Positions 20,974 through 31,639 of a stretch of 64,000 bases of DNA are shown one piece after another. The stretch spans positions 8,742,001 through 8,806,000 of the forward strand of contig JAPFFF010000003.1 of the NCBI GenBank assembly GCA_039105265.1, in the 5' to 3' direction. Under the pieces are notes generated by a model. The model searched no databases. It was not told the origin of the DNA and worked only from the letters and a program-made list of their open reading frames with translations. Positions within the stretch are counted from its first letter, which is position 1; each line of letters begins with the position of its first letter. A program made the position numbers and the translations under genes. This stretch comes from Tritrichomonas musculus (lineage: Eukaryota > Parabasalia > Tritrichomonadida > Tritrichomonadidae).

Positions 20974-22263
20974 GAGATATTTTTTGCCCCCAATCTCTTT
21001 TGCCCCCAACGGTTAAGGTCAATATTGACCCTGTATCGTACTTCAGAAAAAATCGGCGAGAACTTTTTTGCACTTTTGTGAAAAATACCATGAGTAGCTA
21101 CTCACGCTTTTTTTACAAAAATTTCAAAAAAATCATTTTTATTAAAAAACAGCTCTAGATAATTTTTCTTCCATCCCGAGTAAGTTATTCGTAATTAGTA
21201 TCTCAATGTAGTAATTATTAAACCAATTTTTTCTTTTTTTGGTAAAAAAAATATTAATCAATAATATTATAGATATCTCTATATAAAAAAATATATAAGA
21301 TTTTCTTCACATGTTCGTGCCTATGATGTTATAAATAACAATAAATGTTTACTAATCTTTTCAAAATTATACAATTAGCATTACTGATTGTCCATAAAAA
21401 AGTTACCCAATAATTTTTGACTAGAAGATGGGAATCGAACCTGTGACCCCAAAAAAACATAGTCCAAGAACAAAAATAGTTTACCCAAACGCTCAAAAAA
21501 AATTCAAAAAGTTATAGCATATTATCAAAAAGTTTAACTTTTATTCACTTTTGAATGGTCCAAAAAAACATTACCCATTTTTGGACTTGGCTATTCTAAC
21601 TGTCATGTGTTGACAGAAATTGTGCAATAATCTCTTTTATGCGGCCATTTTTTTGTTTATGACTTGAATTAATAATCTAGTAGAAGGAGTCGTGAAATGT
21701 ATGAAAATGATATGTATGTATTGATAGAGGGCAATAGAAAAATGGATGACTGAGATAAAACTACTAAGATTTGCACCAAAAAATATGGTACAGTGGAATA
21801 ATCTGAGAGATAATCTAATTCAATGAAAATTAAAATATGGTAGTGGAAATTATTGTCGAGCTGGCAAATATCGAATTTATACATATCGTTAAAAAATGCA
21901 ATGGTCGTATTGCTCCTAAAAAAGTCTTTTGTCTCTCTAAATCATCAAATGGATGTTTAAAATTTTTATTTTGAAAACATAATCTCTTAAAAAGTTGTTT
22001 TTTATATATTTGTGAAGAAAATCTAAAATAATAAAAAACAAATGTCTGTAATTGAAACAAAATATATGTGTACTATATAATAGAATGATAAAAAAAATTC
22101 GAATGTAAAATTATACTATCAAAAAGTTGACAAATTTCCGATACATGGATTCAAAATTAGATTTAATTTGAAATAGAATTGAAATAATTGTATAAAAATA
22201 TTTTATAAAATATCTAAATTTATCTCCATTTAAATAGAATAAAATCAAATCATATATTTAGCC
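20865..22263. other. Intergenic, no gene; T30 tract and tRNA-like relic
   Basis: Holds a run of about 30 T at 20943-20972, the palindrome GGTCAATATTGACC near 21017, and three diverged copies of a GTCCAnAAAAA...TTACCCA motif (about 21392, 21463, 21558). A tRNA-like fragment is listed separately. The short open frames here are AT-driven and not convincing. Confidence 0.5.
21421..21475 (-). other. tRNA-derived relic with B-box
   Basis: On the minus strand, 21441-21431 reads GGTTCGATTCC, an exact Pol III B-box/T-loop. It is preceded by GGGGTCACA, as in the variable-loop/T-stem of many tRNAs. Only three of five T-stem pairs form, and no acceptor partner or cloverleaf can be built, so it is not a functional tRNA. 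It could be the head of an old SINE or a tRNA pseudogene. Confidence 0.35.
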
Positions 22264-22911
22264 AAAAAAATGGATCGATTCTAAAATAGTTGTACAATTG
22301 AATGCTTCATTCAAAAAGTCGATTTTTTCAGAATTTTTTGAATGATTATATTTGTAAAAATAAAAAGTATACAAAAAAATTTTTTTTCAGAAAAAAATTG
22401 AAAGAAGATTATTTTTTCTATTTGCTTCTTCAAAAAAATTTTATACTCAGAAAATATTTGTGAGAAAATATAAGCAACAAAATTGCCAAAAAATAGATAA
22501 TTTACTATTTTTCTGATGCACAAATTCAATTCAGAAAATCGCATAAAATTCGAGCATAAGACGAAATATCTTTACATTTATCACTTGTCTTTCCTCAAAA
22601 TGAAGCTTCTTTTAGCATAAATTTTGATAAGAGCTGCGATGCACAAATTCAATTCAGAAAATCGCATAAAATTCGAGCATAAAACGAATCATTTTGGCAA
22701 TTATTTTATTTATTCAGCACTATATTTTATATTTCTTTGTTTTTTGCGTTTATAATTTGTTTATTCTAATATTCACAATTTTAATATCTCAAGAGCCAAT
22801 CGTCCACACTTAATATAAATTACATTATATGTATATATATGTTATATAAATATTAAAATTATAAAGAAATTTTATTATTATTATTATTGTTATTAATATT
22901 GATGATCAATA

Positions 22912-23829
22912 TTAAAATAATCTTTCATTTTCTAAACGAAGATTCTTTAATGATGAAAGAAACGAATTCCATAGGTTTCCTTTATTTTGTCTTCGCCAAA
23001 TGAAAGTTAGTATGTGAATTGGACATTTTGCTTTTCCTTTCTGAGTTGTTGTCATGGTGCATTTCATGCCATTCCAGGTTCCCTCAATAGTATTTGTGTG
23101 ATCACCATTTTCTGCTACAAAAGTTTCTGAATGATTAATTTTGTGATGTGTGAAAACTTCATATTCATAAACAAAATTTATTTCTGTAATAGCCGTATCA
23201 TAAGATTTCCAGTAGTCTGTAAATATTTGTGAGCCTGGTTCGACGTAGTTTTCAAGAATATATTTGATCGTATCTGTACTTCTGTCTTCAACAGCAACAG
23301 CGAAAAGTTTCCTTTCTGGGGTCCTTTCCACACCTCCAACAATCCATGTTCCTTCGACGTGGTGCCCTCGATAATACTTCCTTGATCCAAATTTAGACTC
23401 GTCAATTTCGACAATGACGTTTTGCCCCCCTATTTTTCCAATAGTATCTGAAATTTCATCAGCAACTAAATTTTCAAAATATTCATAGTAGTCGCATGCT
23501 GATTGGTTGCTAATATTACACATTTCAACGGCACTTGTAACTGGCATCCTAAGTATCCACAAATAAGCCAGTAATAAAATTTTATTTAATGGTAATTTTG
23601 CATTTTCAAAAAATGTGTTTAATAAAACTGAGTAGCTTTTGTGGCAATTATATCTTGTGCATCTGATTGATTTATTTTTTAAATTCCAATTGTTTAAAAT
23701 CCCACAATATGGGCATGGAATTTGCATTCTTAAAATATCATTTTGAATTAAATATATTTTTGCTTTTTCTTCATCATAAAAGACCTCGTGCATTTCTTCA
23801 AATGGAGGAACACCAATTTTGGCTTTCAT
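22912..23829 (-). CDS. IS1595/Merlin-family (ISXO2-like) DDE transposase, 305 aa, looks intact
   Basis: The N-terminal zinc ribbon has C39-x2-C42 and C57-x4-C62, then a helical region. The catalytic core follows: VEIDESKFGSRKY (D143), IFTDYWKSY (D205) and HTNTIEGTW (E249), which form the DDE triad of the DDE_Tnp_IS1595 fold. The length (305 aa) is normal and no interruption is seen. It catalyses cutting and pasting of the surrounding element by recognising its inverted ends. The start is supported by a TCATTA site 9 nt upstream, preceded by an A/T homopolymer of about 21 nt. The 3' end lies inside the element's left arm, so the arm and the gene are under shared selection. It may act in trans on the related second element and on Merlin-like MITEs nearby. 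Confidence 0.88.
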   Translation of the reverse strand: MKAKIGVPPFEEMHEVFYDEEKAKIYLIQNDILRMQIPCPYCGILNNWNLKNKSIRCTRYNCHKSYSVLLNTFFENAKLPLNKILLLAYLWILRMPVTSAVEMCNISNQSACDYYEYFENLVADEISDTIGKIGGQNVIVEIDESKFGSRKYYRGHHVEGTWIVGGVERTPERKLFAVAVEDRSTDTIKYILENYVEPGSQIFTDYWKSYDTAITEINFVYEYEVFTHHKINHSETFVAENGDHTNTIEGTWNGMKCTMTTTQKGKAKCPIHILTFIWRRQNKGNLWNSFLSSLKNLRLENERLF

Positions 23830-23834
23830 TTAAA

Positions 23835-23840
23835 TAATGA
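23835..23840 (-). promoter_or_regulatory. Initiator-like TCATTA before the transposase
   Basis: TCATTATTTAAATG: the TCA is 9 nt upstream of the ATG, after a T tract on the coding strand. It matches the trichomonad initiator pattern. Confidence 0.4.
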
Positions 23841-25928
23841 TATCAAAAAAAAAAAAAAAAAAAACGCTTTAAAAAACATGATTGTTTAATATAAATGAGT
23901 TATATGACGTTAGTAAATGGTATTTAAATGTAAAAATAAGTTAAAAGACGTTATATTATAATTTTTCTCTTGCATTAAATATTTTTTATATTATTTTCAC
24001 CTTTATTGACGGATTTTGACATGGAAAAAGTGGTATCGGTTTTAAATTAAATAAATTATTTTTTTATAATAAAAATTTGTTAATTGTTTCAAAATATGAA
24101 TTTTTGTTTCATTTACAGAAATAATTAGTATAATTAAATTAAGCTGCAAAGTAAAATGTAATTGTAACGATTATTAGTCTCATGTCACTCTTATTTACAG
24201 TAAACATGAACAAGATATGCATTGGAATTGAATGAAAATCTTAGACCTCTTACTGTATCCTTCATTTTCTCTAATACTCCAAAATTCAACAGAAAAGTCT
24301 CGTTTCACCTTAAAAAGTAAACTAATTCAAAATGTTACTGGTGGTTATAAGCCAATAAAAAACGCAAAGGCAACTTTTACAGCCAAAATAAATTTTCACC
24401 ACAACCTCTATGTACGAGATTTTCGCAATATTTTAATAAATATATTCTAAAAGTAAGTAAAATAATGTTGAGATGAAAAAATTATATAGATACAGAAAAC
24501 ATTTAAGTTATACGGAAATATAAAAGAAAATAAAAGACAAAAAATGGTAGATAAAAGCTCTTCTGCATGCATATAGATGATAAAGTGTAAAAATTACTTT
24601 GAATGACAACTTCTAGTGAAAATAGCAGATGAGAAAAAAATTGATAAATATGAAAGAATTTAAAGAGGATGCCGCACAATGTTTTCTTCAACATGAAATA
24701 ATAATGATAATAGAAAAGATTGAAAGAGTTAGAAAGAAAAGAAGAATCGATATCGCAAGAGAAGAAAAAATTTATAGGACTGATGAATCTAATTGTAATT
24801 AAATTTAGGAATGTAGTTATTAAAGGAGGAAATCAGTAAAGCTTTTTAATGTTTATAAAGAGCAGAAATCCAGAATAATAAAGGAAAGTAAGAAGGTTAT
24901 TTGAAATATATATGCAAATAGCATGTATTCAATACTCTATTTTTTTTGCATTACGGAACTTTGTGATTGAATGCATATAAATACTATAATTATATACTTA
25001 TTCTTTTTATGAATATGGAAAATAGGTTTTCTTTCAGTATAGTCAGGAAGGAATTGCTTGACAATCAGTAAATCCTTTTTGTAAAGTTTGCCATTTATAC
25101 ATATTATTTTAACAACACTTTTAGTATATGTCTAACGTTTATAATTTGTGTTTCTTTTTTCCTTATAGTATATTTGAAGTTTTTTTGCATCTTATATTGG
25201 TTTTCAAACTCAGTAGGACGAACTGTCATTAAGTAGTTAAGGGGAAAAAAAAATGTTTCAGGTTGTGGTTAGAACAAGATATGAGTGAAAGTTAAAATTC
25301 GTTAAAAATTGTATAAAATAAATAGGTTACCTGAGCAGGTTCAGAAGGTTCTGAGATTGGATTTACAACCTTGTAGCCTGGGCAATCTATTTACTTTATC
25401 AATTTTTATTGTAAATTTTTTTAAAATAAGTGAATATATATGAGTTTAAATTAGTAATTTGGTTTATTTTGCATATCAATAAATGACACATAATCAATGA
25501 TGGGTTTCAGTTACGAGTAAGAAACGTTACTCGAAAAATTTCTTTACTCAAGTTTAAATCGAACTCGGATATACTCAAGTGTATTATTTCATTCAACCAT
25601 GCTTAAAGAATTCAATTTTTATTGATGGATTACACCCTTGATTTTTTCCAATTCAAAAAGTTGATAATATAAAAAGTTAGATTATTAAGGGCATCCGTCC
25701 CAAAAATGTTATAAACTTGTCAATATTGAATAAACTCATAGAATACATCTTTCAATACTTCCAAATTTTTTTAATATTTTTTTAATATATCATCAATCTA
25801 TAAATAATAGACATTTTATTTTCTCCAAAATATAATTTATTCTTCAACTTTTTTTACTCCAAAAAAGATTAAAATATTTGAGAAATCTCATTGAATTCTG
25901 ATCATTGAATTGGACGTACGCCCTTAAA
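23841..25928. other. Interior of the first Merlin element, no clear gene
   Basis: The region between the transposase start and the right arm. A 72-codon plus-strand frame at 24232-24450 has a mildly coding-like second half but no recognised domain. A short patch at about 25325-25385 is richer in G+C than its surroundings; its minus strand reads like coding sequence with NPISEPSEPAQ. Both could be captured or decayed gene fragments. Nothing else is evident. Confidence 0.35.
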
Positions 25929-26244
25929 ACAAAATAAAGGAAACCTATGGAATTCGTTTCTTTCATCATTAAAGAATCTTCGTTTAGAAAATGAAAGATT
26001 ATTTTAATATTGATCATCAATATTAATAACAATAATAATAATAATAAAATTTCTTTATAATTTTAATATTTATATAACATATATATACATATAATGTAAT
26101 TTATATTAAGTGTGGACGATTGGCTCTTGAGATATTAAAATTGTGAATATTAGAATAAACAAATTATAAACGCAAAAAACAAAGAAATATAAAATATAGT
26201 GCTGAATAAATAAAATAATTGCCAAAATGATTCGTTTTATGTTC

Positions 26245-26640
26245 GAATTTTATGCGATTTTCTGAATTGAATTTGTGCATCGCAGCTCTTATCAAAATTT
26301 ATGCTAAAAGAAGCTTCATTTTGAGGAAAGACAAGTGATAAATGTAAAGATATTTCGTTTTATGCTCGAATTTTATGCGATTTTCTGAATTGAATTTGTG
26401 CATCGCAGCTCTTATCAAAATTTATGCTAAAAGAAGCTTCATTTTGAGGAAAGACAAGTGATAAATGTAAAGATATTTCGTTTTATGCTCGAATTTTATG
26501 CGATTTTCTGAATTGAATTTGTGCATCGCAGCTCTTATCAAAATTTATGCTAAAAGAAGCTTCATTTTGAGGAAAGACAAGTGATAAATGTAAAGATATT
26601 TCGTCTTATGCTCGAATTTTATGCGATTTTCTGAATTGAA
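26245..26640. repeat. 123-bp tandem repeat in the right Merlin arm (three periods)
   Basis: The block TTTCTGAATTGAATTTGTGC recurs at intervals of 123 bp. The left arm (about 22514-22660) has only one period. Copy number therefore differs between otherwise matching arms. Confidence 0.85.
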
Positions 26641-27689
26641 TTTGTGCATCAGAAAAATAGTAAATTATCTATTTTTTGGCAATTTTGTTGCTTATATTTT
26701 CTCACAAATATTTTCTGAGTATAAAATTTTTTTGAAGAAGCAAATAGAAAAAATAATCTTCTTTCAATTTTTTTCTGAAAAAAAATTTTTTTGTATACTT
26801 TTTATTTTTACAAATATAATCATTCAAAAAATTCTGAAAAAATCGACTTTTTGAATGAAGCATTCAATTGTACAACTATTTTAGAATCGATCCAAAAAAA
26901 TAAAAATAAACAATATTATATATGTGATAAACTGGGTTTCCCTGTCCAGTGAGGTGAATAGCCAATTTTGACTTTTTGAGGTATTTCTCGTTATTTCATA
27001 TGGACAGCAGACCGTTTTATTGTATTCAAAAAAAAATGTAAAGTTATGAATTATTTGAGAAAAAATGTCCATTAAAATCTTATGGACATTTAGCTTTTTT
27101 CCTCCTCCAATATTTTTGAATAATAAAATAGATGCAAAAAAAGGTAATTACACTTTGATGTATATGATAATTTCCATGCATATTAAATTATAATTAATTA
27201 CTTTATATTTAGCAAATTATATCAAATAAATTTTAAAAATCTATCTAGGAATTTTCAAGATATTATAATTTATATTTTTTGAGAGGTTTACAATTTATGA
27301 CTATAAATAATGATAAATAAGTTGATAAAATAAAATAAAATAAGGTACTCTCCTATTATATTGCTTCGTTCTCTCAATTTTCTGAGGCCTCTCAAATTTA
27401 AAAGAAGTTTATTTTAGCAAAATAATCACCTATCAAAAAATTCAATGGATTCAAAAATTCAAAGAATGAAAAAATAAAAAATAAAAAATAAAAAAGATAT
27501 CAAAGATACCAAACTCCACTAATAAAATAAAATCAGTCAATTCAGTGATTATATCTGAAACATCATCTATTTCCAAGTAATATTGCTATTTGTACTTGCA
27601 AAATAAGATCCATTTCCAACGATCATTTTGACATTCTACTAAATTCGACTAAAACGAGCAACATTAACTAATAATGAACGATATAAAAT

Positions 27690-28200
27690 GATATAATATA
27701 TTATATGATTATTTATTCTTATTTATTCGTACTCCTTACTATAAATTTATTGAATCTTATTTCCAAATTCATTATTTTTTCATTTTTTCGTTATAATAAC
27801 TAACAATACACAATATTATATGATGTAATATGCAATAGGATTGTTATTTCTTATTCTTTCGTTCTCCTTACTATAAATTTATTGAATCTTATTTCCAAAT
27901 TCATTATTTTTTCATTTTTTCGTTATAGTAACTAACAATACACAATATTATATGATGTAATATGCAATAGGATTGTTATTTCTTATTCTTTCGTTCTCCT
28001 TACTATAAATTTATTGAATCTTATTTCCAAATTCATTATTTTTTCATTTTTTCGTTATATTCACTAACAATACACAATATTATATGATGTAATATGCAAT
28101 AGGATTGTTATTTCTTATTCTTTCGTTCTCCTTACTATAAATTTATTGAATCTTATTTCCAAATTCATTATTTTTTCATTTTTTCGTTATAGTAACTAAC
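27690..28200. repeat. 132-bp tandem repeat in the left arm of the second Merlin element
   Basis: ATTGAATCTTATTTCCAAAT starts at 27749, 27881, 28013 and 28145, each 132 bp apart. The mirror array in the right arm (31961, 32093, 32225, 32357) has the same period. Confidence 0.9.
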
Positions 28201-28399
28201 AATATATAATACTTAATTGTATTATCAGTTATAATAATATAGCAAATCTTTTATTTTCTGCTTATTTGTTTCTCTTTATAATATATAATATTATTTTGAA
28301 AAAACTCATTGAATTATTTCAATTGATAAAGTATTATTAAGTATATTTGCATTTCAAAATCAAGTAATTTTCTCATTTATTTCTGCATAGTAACAGTTA

Positions 28400-28735
28400 T
28401 TTACAAATAAACATCGTAGAAACCCGATTTATTATGCATTTAATCCATTTACTATTTGATTCAATTACGAATATTTACAAATTAACTAATGCAGCTCGTT
28501 TTCTTTCGAAATATACAAATATTGATTAATTCATTGTTATTAAACTCGATTTTTTATGCATTTTATCTATTTACTATTTGATTCAATTACGAATATTTGC
28601 AAATTAACTAATGCAGCTCGTTTTCTTTATAAATATACGAATAATGGTTAATTCATTGTTATTAAACTCGATTTTTTATGCATTTTATCCATTTACTGTT
28701 TTATTTCAATAGCAAATATTTGTATTTTGATCAAC
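28400..28735. repeat. 122-bp tandem repeat, about three units
   Basis: Units share ATTAACTAATGCAGCTCG and ATTTACTATTTGATTCAA, spaced 122 bp. They lie between the left arm and the transposase frame; no coding potential. Confidence 0.75.
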
Positions 28736-28870
28736 TTGTATCCATAAAGAATAATATCTACAAAAAAGATTTAACTAATACAAATTCAATTGAAATTAAA
28801 AAAAAAAACTGTTTTAAAGAAAAAAAAAGATAATTAGAATTCAATTTGTTTTTACTAAACCTTGATCTTT

Positions 28871-29719
28871 TTATGTGTAACTTGTTTTTCCTATTGTCCT
28901 TAATAGTTTTATTAGTTTCTGTCCTCTTGAAAGTCCTTTTAAGTTGTTTCGACGCCAGATATATTCGAAAACATATCCTTGAGCATCCAATGAGCTTATT
29001 CCGCACGACATCAGCTTTTTAAATTTGAGTTCTCTCCACATCCTTTCGATATGTTGTGTGTGCGAACCGGTCTCGGGGTCAACAAAATTTTTAGAATGAT
29101 TTACTGAAAAGTGAGTGAAGTTTTTGTTTGGGATGTTTTCGATTTGTTGGTAAGAAGCCCAGGTGTCTGAATGAATGATGGAACCTGCTGCGATGTGTTT
29201 TGATATTTGATCATTGAGAGTCGGTGCAGTTCGATCTTCAACTACCAGCGCAAAAGCTTTATCGGTCTCTCTACAGATTCCACCGAAAACCCAAACTGTC
29301 TTCAATTGGCGTCCTCTGTCATATTTCCGGTGAGTAATTACTGTTTCATCTATCTCAACATTCATGTCTGGTCCACCAATTTGTTCTTGAGGTCCTTCAG
29401 TTATTTCTTCGATAACCGAGTCTCTAAATGCCGTAAAAAAGTTTGTCACTGTATCTTTGCTTACATTACATTCAGCACAGGTATCTTTGAGAGAGTATCG
29501 ATGAGTCCAGCAATATGCTAATGCTAGAAAGGTGGGAGGATCGATGTGGGCTCTTGTAAGTATTGTTTTGTGAAATAATGAAAAATGAATGTGACATTGA
29601 GTGCAATAGCGTAGCAGATTGAAATACGTAATACTAGAGTTATGTATATTTGATGTTTCTGCTTCGCATTTAGGACACTGGCAAGAATCTTCAATTATAT
29701 TTAATTCGCGAAATAATTA
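28871..29719 (-). pseudogene. IS1595/Merlin-family transposase frame without a start codon
   Basis: An open frame of about 282 codons encodes a zinc-ribbon-like N-terminus (CQCPKC and YCTQCH) and then a DDE core: MNVEIDETVITHRKY, IHSDTWASY and HTQHIERMWRELK, with all three acidic residues present. There is no ATG before the zinc ribbon, and an in-frame TAA lies directly upstream, next to an out-of-reach ATG-TTT-TAA. A single mutation near the start could have silenced it, or translation starts at an unusual codon. It is clearly diverged from the transposase at 22912-23829 (different spacing and residues), so the two elements are separate lineages. It is encoded on the strand opposite to the minisatellite's apparent reading. 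Confidence 0.75.
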
Positions 29720-30184
29720 AAACATATTGTTTTTGTTTGAACAAAATATATATAATCCAACAAGATTTTGAGATTGATTTTCAAACGCATTAACTATTGA
29801 TTGATTCATATAAAATTATATTAAGAATTAACGTCATTTAAACATTTAATAGAAAAATTTCAAACTTTTTCATTTATGATATTCGATTTCTAAAAACTAA
29901 GTTATCTTAATAAGAACCAAATTAAATAACAAATTTTTGAAATGAAATAACAAATATTATAATTTTTGTTATATATTTTTTTATTCAAATAAAAACTTTA
30001 TAATTCATATTGAAATATGGTTTCCAACTTAAAATATATAGTTTACATTTGCAATAAAGATTATTGAAAAAGAAGTTTTTTATAAATAAATTATATTTAT
30101 CATCAATTTTAATTAAAAAAAGAGATTAGAAAAATGAAGTTTATCAAAAAAAGCACCAATCTGTTATGGAAAACATACAAAAAT

Positions 30185-30750
30185 GTATGATTTTAGCGAT
30201 TAAATTAAAGATTTCAATGAATAAATGAATGGTTACGTTGATTAATGTCTTATAAATTTGTTATTTTAGTGATTAAAATAATGATTTCAGTGATTAAATG
30301 AATGATATCAGTGATGAAATAAATGATTTTAGTGATTAATGTGTTATTTTAGTGATTAAAACAATGATTTCAGTGATTAAATGAATGATATCAGTGATGA
30401 AATGAATGATTTCAGTGATTAAAACAATGATACCAGTGATAAAATGAATATTTTTAGTGATTAAATGAATGATATCAGTGATAAAATGAATGATTTTAGT
30501 GATTAATGTGTTATTTTAGTGATTAAAACAATGATTTCAGTGATAAAATGAATAATTTCATTAAATAATGTGTTATTTCAGTGATTAAAACAATGATATC
30601 AGTGATGAAATGAATGATTTTAGTGATTAATGTGTTATTTTAGTGATTAAATGAACAATTTCAATGATTATATGAATGATATCAGTGATTAATGTGTTAT
30701 TTTAGTGATTAAAACAATGATTTTAGTGACTAAATGAATGATTTCAATAT
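30185..30750. repeat. Degenerate minisatellite with AGTGATTAAA / ATGAATGAT motifs
   Basis: Alternating short units such as TTTCAGTGATTAAATGAATG and ATATCAGTGATGAAATGAAT repeat with substitutions over about 560 bp, with higher-order repetition of two to three units. Confidence 0.8.
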
Positions 30751-31639
30751 GTATACGCGATTTCCATAAGTTTTTTCTATTATGGATATAGTTAACATAA
30801 AATAAATGTTTTATATCAAGCATTATATAATCATTATGAGTCAATGATAATGCATTTAAAGAGTTTAACAAAGCTATGTATGATAATGTTAGTGTAATTA
30901 TTACAATAGACAGCATTAATTCTAAATATTTTGGTGATTTAATTAAAGATTAATATGAAAGAAATAAAGAATCTATAACTTCCTTTAAATAATTGAAGCA
31001 CACTTAATATTGACACATATAGTTTTTATTGAAATAACAAAAGAAATCGATAAAGGCACATTAATAAGTGCAAGAGCTGATGATATTAACAATTTGGATT
31101 GCTTAATTAAGTGCATACTGCTGTAAAAATAGTTATTAAAGGTTTAGGTAAGAGAATGCTTAAAGGGATATGATTTAGAAATGAAATTATAATGGATATG
31201 GATATATAACTGTAATTGAATTATACTGGTTAAGGATATAAATAGAGTTAACTTTTGATAGCAGGGATATAATTCCTTTTTTCCATCTATAGCATTACTC
31301 TTATGAATAAAAATAATGATTGTATAAGTTGTTTGATGAAGAAATAATCTAGAATAATGATATAACTTGTTATAATAATGATGTAAATAATTGTGATCAA
31401 TGATGAAATGGATGATAATGCTGATAGAATTAGTGTATTTAGTATCTGAAACTATTCATACCGTATTTGTCATTAAAAAATCATTTAGGAAAAATGTTAG
31501 AATAATATTTTAACAGAACACTGACTGAAAATCATATAATAATTTTGAATACTTAAAATAAAAGATTTCATCATTTGTTTCATGAATATATGAAAGTTCA
31601 ATTTATTTTTATAAGCTAGAGATTAAAGAGCATTTTTTT
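30751..31639. other. Interior of second Merlin element; possible decayed coding sequence
   Basis: On the plus strand, short stretches look codon-like, for example around 30850-30950 (YDNVSVIITIDS) and 31035-31110 (FIEITKEIDKGTLISARADD), but stops intervene. The frame use and lower AT bias suggest an old gene. No family is recognised. Confidence 0.3.

Larger units (their letters stand above)
22272..26893. mobile_element. Merlin/IS1595-type DNA transposon with long unequal inverted arms (4.6 kb)
   Basis: The ends are complementary, starting GGATCGATTCTAAAATAG, and are flanked by the 8-bp duplication AAAAAAAT (22264-22271 and 26894-26901). GG termini and 8-bp duplications are typical of Merlin. 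The left arm is 22272-22990 (719 bp), the right 25929-26893 (965 bp). The difference is exactly 246 bp, two extra units of a 123-bp internal tandem repeat. The left arm includes the 3' end of the transposase gene, so the right arm carries a duplicate of its last 25 or so codons. Near-identity of the arms suggests recent activity. Confidence 0.85.

Noticed and set aside
21421-21475. Functional tRNA gene
   Set aside because: Only a T-loop/B-box-like segment; the T-stem has two mismatches and no cloverleaf can be formed.
22311-22544. 77-codon frame also present at 26621-26854
   Set aside because: It is identical because the two copies are the arms of the Merlin element; the Phe/Ile/Lys composition is AT-driven and no domain is seen.
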